From: Rhizobium sp. BK313
Lineage (GTDB): Bacteria; Pseudomonadota; Alphaproteobacteria; Rhizobiales; Rhizobiaceae
NCBI RefSeq assembly: GCF_014193655.1
Contig: NZ_JACHZQ010000010.1
Coordinates: 62,001-126,000, forward strand
Reading direction: 5' to 3'
Length of the DNA stretch: 64,000 nt
Every line of letters starts with the position of its first letter. Within the stretch, counting starts at the first letter, position 1. Below the pieces are notes generated by a model. That model searched no databases and was not told the origin of the DNA. It saw only the letters and a program-made list of their open reading frames with translations. Both the position numbers and the translations under genes were made by a program. Positions 8,440 through 17,532 of the stretch are shown here, piece by piece.

Positions 8440-9274
8440 GGTTCTGTCGCAAACTTTTCACCAGATTTGCAACAAATTAGATCATGCCATAGATCCGGGT
8501 TGAAGATGAGCAGACATGTTGAGTTTCCCGATCATGGTCGATTTCAAAGGCAGCCACTACCCGAAAGACGTGATTTTATACGCGGTGTTTTTCTACGTCA
8601 GATATGCGGTCTCCTATCGTGATTTGGAAGAGATTATGGCCGAGCGTGGTGTTGTCGTTGACCACGCGACGCTGAACAGATGGGTGGTAAAGTATGCGCC
8701 GCTGATTGCCTGCGAGGCCCAGCGCCGTAAATGCGCAACCAGCAGTTCCTGGCGGATGGACGAGACCTACATTCAGGTCAAAGGCAAGTGCACCTATTTC
8801 TTTCGCGCTGTCGACAAATTCGGCAAAACCCTTGATTTCATGCTATCTGAGCACCGCGATGAGGCTGCGGCCAGCGCTTTCTTCGCCCCGCTTGATCAAG
8901 AACAATGGTTGGCCCGAAAAGGTCGTCATCGACAAGAGTGGTGCGAACCTGGCAGGATTGCAAAACATCAACTGGTTGCTGCTGTTGCATGGATGGTTCT
9001 GGCTGATCGAGATCCTGCAGGTCAAATACCTCAATAATATGATCGAGCAAGACCATGGGTTTATCAAGAAGCGGACCCCCGCCCCATGAAGGGCTTCAAA
9101 TCCCTCCAATCTGCGTCAGCAACACTGGATGGAATCGAAGTGGCCCACATGATCCGCAAACACCAATTTTCAACCAGCGGCCAATCCGCATCTCAGCAAT
9201 TCGCTGCGCTCGCTGCATAATTGTGCCCAGCAAAGGCCGTTGCTGCGGCCTTTCCAAAAGTTTGCGACAGAACC
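8440..9274 (+). mobile_element. IS6-family insertion sequence, decayed
   Basis: Perfect 19-bp terminal inverted repeats GGTTCTGTCGCAAACTTTT at 8440-8458 and 9256-9274 bound an 835-bp element, typical of IS6/IS26 relatives. The 8-bp flanks (GTCATGAT and TGCTTGAT) are not duplicates. The transposase inside is frameshifted. Confidence 0.93.
8516..9220 (+). pseudogene. IS6-family transposase, frameshifted
   Basis: The first frame (8516 to about 8900) reads a normal IS6 N-terminus: DFKGSHYPKDVILYAVFFYV, the helix-turn-helix around LEEIMAERGVVVDHATLNRW, and the first DDE residue in SWRMDETYIQVKG. Homology then jumps to another frame (NNGWPEKVVIDKSGANLAGL, VKYLNNMIEQDHGFIKKR, with the second Asp and the Glu), and again near 9085 to FKSLQSASATLDGIEVAHMI, ending at 9220. 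At least two frameshifts mean it cannot make a normal transposase, though intact ends could still be used by a related enzyme. Confidence 0.9.
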
Positions 9275-9365
9275 TGCTTGATCGTGGTGAATGGCCTCCC
9301 ATGAACGGGACACATCTCCGTGAGCCTGCTTCCAATTCTGTAATCGGCATGCCAATACTTTGCGC

Positions 9366-9749
9366 ATGAACTTCCCAAGGGCCGTCCATCGTCTGTTCCT
9401 GCTCGTCGCCATGCTCGCGGTCGTTATCGGCCCGATGAGCATCGGGCTGGCCAGCAGTGCGATGGCGTCTTCGGATGCGGCGACGATGGAGGCTGTGGCC
9501 AGCGCCGTGCCCGGCATGCAGATGGCGGAAGACATGCCCTGCTGCCCGGAAAAGCAGCCGGTCAAGCCGGACTGCGCCAAGGGCTGCCCGCTGGCACTGG
9601 TCTGCACCACCTCGATGTCAGCCCATGCCCCTGACAACCACGGCTGGTCGTTCGCCATTTCCTGGCAGACCCACCGTTACGATATATTGCCGACGTCGCA
9701 ATTGACGTCCGCGCCCATCGCGCCTCCGGCCCGACCTCCGAAAGCCTGA
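9366..9749 (+). CDS. secreted Cys-rich protein of a copper-efflux locus
   Basis: 127 residues: an N-terminal signal sequence (RAVHRLFLLVAMLAVVIGPM), then a short Met/Cys-rich part (GMQMAEDMPCC, PDCAKGCPLALVC) with five cysteines, and a Pro-rich tail ending PPARPPKA. The cysteines and methionines suggest binding of Cu(I)/Ag(I) in the periplasm; that role is inferred. Such short proteins are seen at the head of CusBA-type clusters in alphaproteobacteria. It begins about 90 bp after the IS6 element end, so the element may have replaced its native upstream region. Confidence 0.65.
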   Translation: MNFPRAVHRLFLLVAMLAVVIGPMSIGLASSAMASSDAATMEAVASAVPGMQMAEDMPCCPEKQPVKPDCAKGCPLALVCTTSMSAHAPDNHGWSFAISWQTHRYDILPTSQLTSAPIAPPARPPKA

Positions 9750-9876
9750 TCTCAAGCCATTTTTGAAACATGCCTGCGGATGCGGGACGCGTGAGTGCGT
9801 CTGCGCCGATCCGATGGCCATAAATTTTGCCCCGAGGACGCGATCCAGGAGATCCGTCCCGATGAGATCGGAAATC

Positions 9877-10281
9877 ATGAACAAAACTTCCTTTTCCGCA
9901 GGAGCGATGCTCCTTTCCGGCGTGCTGATCGTCGGCTCCGCCACCGTGACCCTTGCAGCCTCTCAGGACTACGAGTTCCAACCGGTTTCGACCGACGTTA
10001 AGCAGGGCCAAGGTTCTCTGGTCTCCGTCCGCCTGATCGACAAGCGGACGGGCAAACCCGTGCCCGATGCCGTCATCTTCACCACTCGCATGGATATGGC
10101 TCCAGAAGGCATGGAGATGATGACGACGCCCGTCGAGGCTGCGACCTCCACTGAACCCGGTGTCTATGCCTTCAAGACCGACTTCACCATGGCGGGCGGC
10201 TGGCGCTTCAAGCTCGCCGCCAAGGTTCAGGGCGAACCTGACACCGTTCAGGGCGAGCTCGTCCTGAAGGCGGCTCCTTGA
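9877..10281 (+). CDS. FixH/YtkA-like periplasmic protein
   Basis: 134 residues from the ATG at 9877; an in-frame ATG at 9862 is preceded by AGGAG and could be the true start. A signal peptide (SAGAMLLSGVLIVGSATVTL) leads into one immunoglobulin-like domain (VSVRLIDKRTGKPVPDAVIF, TRMDMAPEGMEMMT, MAGGWRFKLAAKV), as in FixH/YtkA-like proteins. The Met-rich TRMDMAPEGMEMM loop could hold copper. Its TGA stop overlaps the TTG start of the CusB-like gene, so it is translated together with the pump and probably acts as a periplasmic accessory. Confidence 0.75.
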   Translation: MNKTSFSAGAMLLSGVLIVGSATVTLAASQDYEFQPVSTDVKQGQGSLVSVRLIDKRTGKPVPDAVIFTTRMDMAPEGMEMMTTPVEAATSTEPGVYAFKTDFTMAGGWRFKLAAKVQGEPDTVQGELVLKAAP

Positions 10282-11720
10282 ACACGCCATTGCGTGTGGC
10301 AGCCACGCTCTCCCTCGCCGTATTGCTCGGCGGGGGAGGCTATTGGGCTGGCACGAACGATCTTGGCAGGCGGCTCGGCCTTCACGTCGTCGAACAGGCT
10401 CTCGCCACGCCGGCGGCCTCCATGGCCGCTCCGACCGGGGCAGTCATCTACTACCGCCATCCGGACGGACTTCCGAAGTTCTCGGCAACACCGACGAACG
10501 CTGAGGACGGGCGGCCGTTTGTCGCCGTCCATGCAAGCGAGGATGCGAGCTTCGTCGACGCCGCGCCAAAGCCTGTCGAGGAGAACGCGGCTATGGCGTC
10601 GTCCGGAACCGCTCCCAGCAAGGGGAAACTGCTCTACTACCGGAACCCGATGGGCCTTCCGGATACCTCCAAGGTGCCGAAGAAGGACTCCATGGGCATG
10701 GACTACATCCCTGTCTACGAAGGCGATCAGGGCGATGCCTCGACGGTGAAGGTCTCGCTCGGCAAGCTCCAGCGCACGGGCGTGAAAACGGCCATCGCGG
10801 AGATGGCCAGTATCAGCCGCAAGATCCAGGTGCCGGGGACCGTCGCCCTGGACGAACGTCTCGTCAGCATCATCTCGATGCGAACGGATTCGTTCGTCGA
10901 CGACGTCGCCGACGTCACGACGGGTGATCACATCCACAAGGGCGAGAAGCTCTTCCGCTTCTATTCCAGGGAGATCGCCACCGCGGCGTCGGAATATGCC
11001 GCCGGCAGAAACGATGCGCGTGGCAATGGTGACGCCGGTTCGGCGCTGCGTCTGAAGAACCTCGGCGTCCCGCAGGAGGTCATCGACGCGATTGGGAATA
11101 CCCGTCAGGTGCCACCGAGCATCAGCTACGTCGCCCCGCGCAACGGCATCGTCCTCGAACGCATGGCGACAACAGGCATGATGGCCAAACCCGGCGACGT
11201 GCTGTTCCGCATCGCCGACATCTCCAACGTCTGGGTGATGGCCGACGTTCCTGAATACGATCTGGCCTCGGTTCGAAACGGGGCTGAGGTTAACGTCAGC
11301 ATCAGGAGCCTTCCCGGCAGGGCATTCAGGGGTGTCGTAGACCTGATCTATCCGCAGGTCGACATGCAGACGCGCACGACAAAAGTCCGAATCGAGCTCC
11401 CCAATCCTGACGGCGTGCTGCTGGCTAACATGTACGCGGATGTCGAGATCGAGACAGGAGCGCCGAAGCCCGTCGTGTCAGTCCCGAACAGCGCCATCGT
11501 CGACACTGGCGACCGCCAGATCGTGTTCATCGCCAAGGGCGACGGACAGTTCGAGCCAAAGGATGTCAAGCTTGGCGTCCGGGGCGAGGATCAGACCGAG
11601 ATCATCAAGGGCGTCGACGCTGGGGACAAGGTGGTGGTTGCCGCCAACTTCCTGCTTGACGCCGAAAGCAACCTGAACTCGGCGCTCAGCGCCATGACAT
11701 CAGAGGAGGCCAAGCCATGA
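10278..11720 (+). CDS. cusB: CusB-like RND efflux periplasmic adaptor
   Basis: 480 residues with an N-terminal membrane/signal helix. Two heavy-metal-binding-type repeats follow: YYRHPDGLPKFSATPTN (residues ~55-80) is degenerate, and YYRNPMGLPDTSKVPKKDSM plus GMDYIPVYEG (~118-148) is intact. Then come the barrel-sandwich, alpha-hairpin and beta-barrel parts of a membrane-fusion protein (VPGTVALDERLVSIISMRTD, SYVAPRNGIVLERMATTGMM, VWVMADVPEYDLA). It bridges the inner-membrane pump to an outer-membrane channel and hands metal to the pump. Translation starts at TTG inside the previous stop (TTGA) and the end overlaps cusA by ATGA, giving tight coupling. Copper/silver specificity is inferred from family resemblance. 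Confidence 0.9.
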   Translation: MNTPLRVAATLSLAVLLGGGGYWAGTNDLGRRLGLHVVEQALATPAASMAAPTGAVIYYRHPDGLPKFSATPTNAEDGRPFVAVHASEDASFVDAAPKPVEENAAMASSGTAPSKGKLLYYRNPMGLPDTSKVPKKDSMGMDYIPVYEGDQGDASTVKVSLGKLQRTGVKTAIAEMASISRKIQVPGTVALDERLVSIISMRTDSFVDDVADVTTGDHIHKGEKLFRFYSREIATAASEYAAGRNDARGNGDAGSALRLKNLGVPQEVIDAIGNTRQVPPSISYVAPRNGIVLERMATTGMMAKPGDVLFRIADISNVWVMADVPEYDLASVRNGAEVNVSIRSLPGRAFRGVVDLIYPQVDMQTRTTKVRIELPNPDGVLLANMYADVEIETGAPKPVVSVPNSAIVDTGDRQIVFIAKGDGQFEPKDVKLGVRGEDQTEIIKGVDAGDKVVVAANFLLDAESNLNSALSAMTSEEAKP

Positions 11721-14700
11721 TCTCCCGCGTCATCTCGTGGTCCGCCCACAACCTCATCCTGATCTTCGTCGGCGCGGCCCTTGCCGTCGCCGGCGGCGTC
11801 TACGCCTTGCGATCCCTGCCGCTCGACGCCATTCCCGATCTCTCCGACGTCCAGGTCATCGTCTATACAGAATATCCCGGCCAAGCCCCGCAGGTGGTCG
11901 AGGACCAGGTGACCTATCCTCTGACGACGTCGATGCTGACGGTGCCGAAGTCGAAGGTCGTCCGCGGCTTCTCCTTCTTCGGGGTCTCCTTCGTCTACGT
12001 GATCTTCGACGACGGCACCGATCCCTATTGGGCGCGCAGCCGCGTTCTTGAATATCTGAACGCCGCCCAAAGCCGTCTGCCGCAGGGCGTCACTCCGACG
12101 CTCGGGCCCGATGCGACGGGCGTCGGCTGGGTCTATGAATATGCCGTCGTCGCCAAGCAACTGTCGCTCGCCGAACTGCGCTCGCTGCAGGATTGGGTGG
12201 TTCGGTTCGCCGTCTCCAAGGCGGAAGGCGTCTCCGAAGTCGCCAGCGTCGGTGGATTCGTCAAGCAGTATTCCATCGTCGTCGATCCGGCCCGGCTGAA
12301 GGCGCAGGGCGTGTCGCTCAATGACGTCGCCAATGCCGTCCGCGCCAGCAATACCGACGCTGGCGGTCGCACAGTCGAGCTGTCGGAGTTCGAGTTCATG
12401 GTTCGCGGCCGCGGCTACCTGAAGGGCGTTCCGGACATAGAGAACATCGTCCTGAAGAGCCAGAACGGCGTGCCGCTGAAGCTCAGCGACATCGCCAGGG
12501 TGGAACTGGTTCCCGATGAACGCCGAGGCATCACCGAATTGAACGGCGAAGGCGAGGTTGCCGGGGGCATCGTGCTACAAAGGTTCGGGGCCAATGCCCT
12601 GACGGTCATCGACAATGCCAAGAAGAGCCTCAACGCAATCAAGAGCAGTCTTCCGACGGGAACAGAAATCATCCCGGTCTACGACCGCTCGACGCTGATC
12701 GAGTCCGCCATCGAGACCCTGAAAGGGACCTTGTTCGAGGAATCCATCGTCGTCGCTCTGGTGACGATTGCCTTCCTGCTACATGTTCGCAGCGCGCTGG
12801 TTGCAATCATCATGCTGCCCGTCGGGATCCTGATGGCCTTCATTGCGATGAAGCTGCTCGGTATCGGGGCGAACATCATGAGCCTTGGCGGCATAGCCAT
12901 TGCCATCGGCGCGATGATCGACGCGGCGATCGTCATGATCGAGAACGCCCATAAGCATCTCGAACGAGCGCCGCCCGACAAGCCGCGGGTGGACATCCTG
13001 GTCGAGGCGGCGAGTGAGGTCGGTCCGGCGCTGTTCTTCAGCCTGCTGATCATCACCGTCTCGTTCCTGCCGATCTTCACGCTGGAATCGCAGGAAGGCC
13101 GCCTGTTCGGCCCGCTTGCCTTCACCAAGACCTTCTCGATGGCAGCAGCCGCGCTGCTGTCGGTGACACTGGTGCCCGCCCTGATGGTCCTCTTTGTCCG
13201 GGGGCATATCGTGCCCGAACAGAAAAACCCGGTGAACCGGGTACTGATCTGGGTCTACCGTCCGGTTATCTCAGGCGTCCTGAAGGTAAAGTCGCTGACG
13301 ATCCTGGCCGCCGTCGCCATCCTGGCGGTGACTATCTGGCCCGCCCAGCACATCGGCAGCGAGTTCATGCCCAATCTCGATGAGGGCACGCTGATGTACA
13401 TGCCGACCACTCTGCCCGGCATTTCCGTCACCAAGGCGGCAGAACTGATGCAGACGCAGGACCGCATCATCAAATCCTTCCCGGAAGTCCAGAGCGTCTT
13501 CGGCAAGGCCGGACGTGCCCTCACGGCGACCGATCCCGCTCCAACGGAGATGTTCGAAACGATCATCACCCTGAAGCCGAAATCCGAATGGCGGCCGGGG
13601 GTCACCACCGACAGTCTGAAGCAGGAGATGGACGCCGCCCTGCAGTTCCCCGGCGTCTCCAATGCCTGGACCATGCCGATCCGGGGTCGCATAGACATGC
13701 TGTCGACCGGGATCAGGACGCCCGTCGGGGTCAAGGTCTACGGCACCGATCTCGGCGAAATGGAGAAGATCGCCCGACGGATCGAAACCGTGCTGAAGAC
13801 GATCCCAGGGACATCCAGCGCCTATGCGGAACGTGTGATCGGCGGCTACTATCTCGACATCGTTCCGGACCGGGCGGCGCTCGGCCGCTACGGGCTGACC
13901 ATCAACGATGTCCAGGACGTCGTCGGCATGGCGCTCGGTTCGGAGGTCGTTACCCAGACCGTGGAAGGCCGTGAGCGATATGGCGTGGCGATCCGGTATC
14001 CACGCGCATCCCGAAGCGACCCGCAGTCGATCGCCCGGGATGTGCTGATATCGCTGCCGGGCGGCGGAACGGTGCCTCTCGGACAAGTTGCGGATGTCAA
14101 GCTGACCCGAGGCGCGACCACCATCCGCACCGAGAACGGCCAGCTCGCCGTCTACATTTATGTGGACATTGCGGGCCGCGATCTCGGCGGCTATGTGGCG
14201 GATGCCCAGCAGGCGGTCGCCAAAAGCGTGACGATGCCATCAGGCTATTCCGTCGCCTGGAGCGGCCAGTTCGAATATCTCGAACGGGCCGAGGCGCGGC
14301 TTGCCGTCGTCGTTCCCCTGACGCTGGCACTGATCTTCCTGCTGCTCTATCTGAACTTCAAGGCGCTGACTGAGACGATGATCGTTATGCTGTCCCTGCC
14401 CTTCGCTCTGGTCGGCGGGATCTGGCTGATGTGGTGGATGGGTTTCAACGCGTCCGTTGCAGTCGCCGTCGGCTTCATCGCCCTTGCGGGCGTCGCTGCA
14501 GAGACGGGCGTCATCATGCTCATCTACCTCGACCATGCGATGAAGGAACAGCGCGGAGCCTGCGAAAAGGAAGGCCGTGTTTTCTCGAAGCTGGACCTCA
14601 ACAGGGCGATCATGGTCGGCGCGGTCGAACGCGTCCGGCCGAAGATGATGACCGTCGTCGCCATCACGGCGGGCCTTGTTCCCATCCTCTGGCGAACGGG

Positions 14701-14893
14701 CACGGGCTCGGAGATCATGCAGCGCATCGCCGTGCCGATGATCGGCGGCATGGTGTCGTCGACTTTGCTGACGTTGATCGTCATTCCCGCTGTCTATGGG
14801 CTGGTCAAAGGGTGGCGGTTGCCGACGACGGCGGGCGGGATCGGGCAGTCCGCCACCGAGGACGACGAGCGTAACCTTCAGGCCGCCGAATGA
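11717..14893 (+). CDS. cusA: CusA-like heavy-metal RND efflux pump
   Basis: 1058 residues, full length for an HME-RND transporter. It begins MISRVISWSAHNLILIFVGA, has the DAIPDLSDVQVIVYTEYPGQ loop after the first helix, two large periplasmic domains, and twelve helices. The fourth helix carries the relay Asp in AIAIGAMIDAAIVMIENAHK. The motif AYAERVIGGYYLDI and the late FIALAGVAAETGVIMLIYLD are typical of CusA/CzcA. Proton flow would power export of Cu(I)/Ag(I) across the envelope. It is the last gene of the set; no CusC-type outer-membrane channel or CopA ATPase is nearby, so a channel encoded elsewhere must be used. Confidence 0.93.
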   Translation: MISRVISWSAHNLILIFVGAALAVAGGVYALRSLPLDAIPDLSDVQVIVYTEYPGQAPQVVEDQVTYPLTTSMLTVPKSKVVRGFSFFGVSFVYVIFDDGTDPYWARSRVLEYLNAAQSRLPQGVTPTLGPDATGVGWVYEYAVVAKQLSLAELRSLQDWVVRFAVSKAEGVSEVASVGGFVKQYSIVVDPARLKAQGVSLNDVANAVRASNTDAGGRTVELSEFEFMVRGRGYLKGVPDIENIVLKSQNGVPLKLSDIARVELVPDERRGITELNGEGEVAGGIVLQRFGANALTVIDNAKKSLNAIKSSLPTGTEIIPVYDRSTLIESAIETLKGTLFEESIVVALVTIAFLLHVRSALVAIIMLPVGILMAFIAMKLLGIGANIMSLGGIAIAIGAMIDAAIVMIENAHKHLERAPPDKPRVDILVEAASEVGPALFFSLLIITVSFLPIFTLESQEGRLFGPLAFTKTFSMAAAALLSVTLVPALMVLFVRGHIVPEQKNPVNRVLIWVYRPVISGVLKVKSLTILAAVAILAVTIWPAQHIGSEFMPNLDEGTLMYMPTTLPGISVTKAAELMQTQDRIIKSFPEVQSVFGKAGRALTATDPAPTEMFETIITLKPKSEWRPGVTTDSLKQEMDAALQFPGVSNAWTMPIRGRIDMLSTGIRTPVGVKVYGTDLGEMEKIARRIETVLKTIPGTSSAYAERVIGGYYLDIVPDRAALGRYGLTINDVQDVVGMALGSEVVTQTVEGRERYGVAIRYPRASRSDPQSIARDVLISLPGGGTVPLGQVADVKLTRGATTIRTENGQLAVYIYVDIAGRDLGGYVADAQQAVAKSVTMPSGYSVAWSGQFEYLERAEARLAVVVPLTLALIFLLLYLNFKALTETMIVMLSLPFALVGGIWLMWWMGFNASVAVAVGFIALAGVAAETGVIMLIYLDHAMKEQRGACEKEGRVFSKLDLNRAIMVGAVERVRPKMMTVVAITAGLVPILWRTGTGSEIMQRIAVPMIGGMVSSTLLTLIVIPAVYGLVKGWRLPTTAGGIGQSATEDDERNLQAAE

Positions 14894-14901
14894 ACTGCCA
14901 A

Positions 14902-14943
14902 GGCGGTCGATCGTCCAAGGGTGTATATGGATGATCGACCGCC
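14902..14943 (+). terminator. long inverted repeat after cusA
   Basis: GGCGGTCGATCGTCC and GGATGATCGACCGCC form a 15-bp stem with one mismatch and a 12-nt loop, 9 bp past the cusA stop. There is no T-run, so it may act as an attenuating or stabilising hairpin rather than a classical terminator. Confidence 0.55.
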
Positions 14944-15141
14944 TTCGGCGTCCTGGGGTTTATCGAGGGACGGAACTGCTGTTGTTTTGGCGCAGTAGCA
15001 TTTTGAAGGGCGGACTGGAATCCAGTTTCCGGTCCGCCCCAGCGCATAGTTCCTCCGCAAGTCTGAGACGGCCAGCGTCGAGGTGCCAAGTCGGAAAGTG
15101 ATGCCGGTTCGACGACCGGATCGTATGACCTGAAGACTCCC

Positions 15142-16371
15142 TCAGATCAGGTTCAAGACCGTGCCCGAGAGGGCCAGCAGCACGACGACGATCCACGGCG
15201 GCGTCTTCCATACGGCAAGCAGCAGAAAGCCTGCAAGGGCGAGGGCGAAGTCGTGGGGGGTCAGGACGGCGCTCGTCCAGACCGGGTTGTAGAGTGCAGC
15301 GCCGAGAATGCCCACCACAGCGGCGTTCGCGCCGCGCATTGCCGCCTGCGCAATCGGGCGTGAGCGCAACCCGTCCCAAAACGGCAGCATCCCATACACG
15401 AGCAACAAGCCTGGGAGTGCCAGCGCGACAAGTGCGATCACCGCGCCGACGGTTTCATTGGGCGGCGGCCCCATTACCGCGCCGAGATAGGCGGCGAATG
15501 TGAAGAGCGGGCCAGGAACGGCCTGAGCCACGCCATAACCCGTGAGAAATGCCTCGTTGGACACCCATCCCGGTGTGACGACCTGCGCCTGGAGCAAAGG
15601 CAGCACGACGTGGCCCCCGCCGAAGACGAAGGCTCCGGAACGATAGAAGGCGTCGAAAAGAGCAAGGCCTTGAGAGCCGCTCGCACTGACCACAATGGGA
15701 GGCACCACGAGGAGTGCCACGAAGGAGACGAGCGCCACGCCGCCGCTGCGACGACTGACCGGAAAGCTCAGGTGTCCGGATATCGGCGCGGACCCGGCCC
15801 GACACAGCCAGAGACCTGCCAACGCGCCGATTGCGATGGCCGCGACCTGTCCAAACGAGCCAGTGAAGATCACGACAATCGCAACCGCGCCAAGTGCGAT
15901 GCCCGCACGCGTCCGATCCGGCGTGAGGGTCCGCGCCATGCCCCAAATGGCCTGGGCGACGACTGCGACCGCGACGAGCTTGAGGCCATGCAGCAGACCC
16001 TGTGCCACGGGACCGGTGAAGGCGGCTGCGCCAAGTGCGAAGGCGAACAGGATGATCGCCGACGGCATGGTGAAGGCGAACCAAGCAGCGATTCCACCGA
16101 GCAGGCCGTTGCCGCGAAGAACCCCGAGGGCGAAGCCGACCTGGCTGGAGGCTGGGCCTGGCAGGAACTGACAGAGAGCGACGAGATCGCCATAGGCCCT
16201 TTCGTCGAGCCATCTGCGCCGCACCACCAGTTCGTCCCGAAAGTAGCCGAGGTGGGCGATGGGGCCGCCGAACGACGTCAGACCCAGCTTCAGAAACGCG
16301 AGAAAAACCTCGCCCACGGTGCCGCGCGATGCGGTGTCTTCACGTACTGCTGTTGCCTGGGACGACTTCAC
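15142..16371 (-). CDS. chrA: chromate transporter ChrA
   Basis: 409 residues with two related membrane halves, as in long-chain CHR proteins. The first half has FGGPIAHLGYFRDELVVRRR, WLDERAYGDLVALCQFLPGP and SSQVGFALG; the second repeats it as FVFGGGHVVLPLLQAQVVTP and GYGVAQAVPGPLFTFAAYLG. It extrudes chromate by coupling to the proton gradient. The GTG at 16371 was chosen because GGGAG precedes it at 7 nt. This overlaps the PadR gene by 32 bp, so the two genes share a transcript. A longer frame to 16422 lacks family resemblance. Confidence 0.92.
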   Translation of the reverse strand: MKSSQATAVREDTASRGTVGEVFLAFLKLGLTSFGGPIAHLGYFRDELVVRRRWLDERAYGDLVALCQFLPGPASSQVGFALGVLRGNGLLGGIAAWFAFTMPSAIILFAFALGAAAFTGPVAQGLLHGLKLVAVAVVAQAIWGMARTLTPDRTRAGIALGAVAIVVIFTGSFGQVAAIAIGALAGLWLCRAGSAPISGHLSFPVSRRSGGVALVSFVALLVVPPIVVSASGSQGLALFDAFYRSGAFVFGGGHVVLPLLQAQVVTPGWVSNEAFLTGYGVAQAVPGPLFTFAAYLGAVMGPPPNETVGAVIALVALALPGLLLVYGMLPFWDGLRSRPIAQAAMRGANAAVVGILGAALYNPVWTSAVLTPHDFALALAGFLLLAVWKTPPWIVVVLLALSGTVLNLI

Positions 16372-16654
16372 GAAACAGCTCCCTGATCTTGTCCTGGGCC
16401 ATGGCCAGCGCTTCGATGCCATACGGCGTCGCTTTGTATATGCGACGTTGAGAACGGCCCGCCCGTTCGATCCGCGATTCCAGATAACCCTTGCGCTCCA
16501 TGCCGTGAAGCAGCGGGTAAAGCGTGCCGGGACTGACGCGGTAGCCGTGATGGGCCAGTTCCTCGATCATCCATTGTCCGTATAGATCCCTTTCGGCGGC
16601 ATGATGAAGTACGTGGAGCCGGATGAATCCCGCCAGCAGTTCCTGATGCTCCAT
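16340..16654 (-). CDS. PadR-family transcriptional regulator
   Basis: 104 residues forming a PadR winged helix: ELLAGFIRLHVLHHAAERDL, MIEELAHHGYRVSPGTLYPL and LHGMERKGYLESRIERAGRS. The short form lacks a large C-terminal dimerisation domain, as in PadR subfamily 2. It overlaps the start of chrA and is upstream of it, so it is likely a local repressor responding to chromate or another oxidising stress; the inducer is a guess. A small inverted repeat lies about 28 bp before its start codon. Confidence 0.9.
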   Translation of the reverse strand: MEHQELLAGFIRLHVLHHAAERDLYGQWMIEELAHHGYRVSPGTLYPLLHGMERKGYLESRIERAGRSQRRIYKATPYGIEALAMAQDKIRELFREVVPGNSST

Positions 16655-16681
16655 ATCCGGCCCGTGTAACGTTGTTTGACA

Positions 16682-16694
16682 ATCGATTTTCGAT
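16682..16694. promoter_or_regulatory. inverted repeat upstream of padR-chrA
   Basis: ATCGA-TTT-TCGAT (5+3+5) lies just upstream of the PadR start, where a PadR repressor would bind its own promoter. Short, so only suggestive. Confidence 0.4.
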
Positions 16695-16699
16695 ATCGG

Positions 16700-17470
16700 G
16701 AACCGAGGCTACCGTTGGAGAGTTTCGTATGCAACTCTTTCGGTGAAGCCGCGATGAAAATCCAACCTGCAAAACCGTTCCGGTCAGATACTTCGAGTAT
16801 CCCGTTGCGGAAGAGAACGTTGCCAGCAGGCGGATTGCGGAAGGATACGGCGGTCGAATTATGGAGCGACGGACCAATCCAAAGTATCGCTCGGTCGTCT
16901 ACCACATCCCTCCGTTCGCCTGAGCTTATGAGCGCAACACTCTCGCTCATCGAGACCTGCAACAGTCCCAAAGCTGTTGCGATTTGCAGAACGAACAAAT
17001 GCAACAATCGGGCCCGAAATGCAGTTGCAACATCATGGTTTGAAGCCGGTCATCGTCGTGCCCTATAGCGCAAGGACTTTTGGTCACTCACTCACCCAGC
17101 TTCGACGCCGAAACCGCACACTTTGGAACGACCAAGCTATTCCGCTTTTGTTGCGTTTGAGCGAAACGGCCCGTCATATCCCGTGCAACATTGGGGCTTT
17201 GCTCCACATGGCGTCCGGCATCGATTTCACGGAAGACTATGGTGGAACTGATGATAACGCAAAGCTCGGCGACGGCCAAACCACGATATTGCATGGCCCA
17301 GTCTCGTCCTCCGGGGCCAGCGATGGCAAGGATTATAACCCCGCTGCGGGAGCCAGCGTGTAGAACGTAGCCGGACGTCATGGCGGGATGGATGGACTTC
17401 GGAGTCGAGGGTACAGGCTGATCGCAAAAACACTACGACTTGCCGAATCCTTGAAGGCATCCGCTTCCTA
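16700..17470. other. gene-free stretch
   Basis: Overlapping short frames occur on both strands, none with a recognisable product or clear ribosome site. It may hold remnants of inactivated genes. The right end runs into the promoter-like block before the HAD gene. Confidence 0.4.
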
Positions 17471-17471
17471 C

Positions 17472-17532
17472 AGCGGCTTCTCTTGACCCGCTCCACGGTG
17501 ACCGTGTTTATAGCGGCTCTATCCTGACCCGC
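17472..17532 (+). promoter_or_regulatory. promoter with palindrome and direct repeat before the HAD gene
   Basis: TTGACC (17483-17488) and a TTTATAG block (17507-17513) are separated by 18-19 bp, with the palindrome CACGGT-G-ACCGTG (17494-17506) filling the spacer, a layout used by MerR-type regulators. AGCGGCT...TGACCCGC occurs twice, at 17472-17491 and 17512-17532, the second copy ending at the start codon. No MerR gene is in view. Confidence 0.4.

Noticed and set aside
11591..14784. Reverse-strand frames across cusB/cusA
   Set aside because: They are shadows of high third-position GC in a well-recognised RND operon.
14902..14943. Inverted repeat after cusA as a transposon end
   Set aside because: No matching copy near the start of the cluster; position 9 bp after the stop suits an mRNA 3' hairpin.
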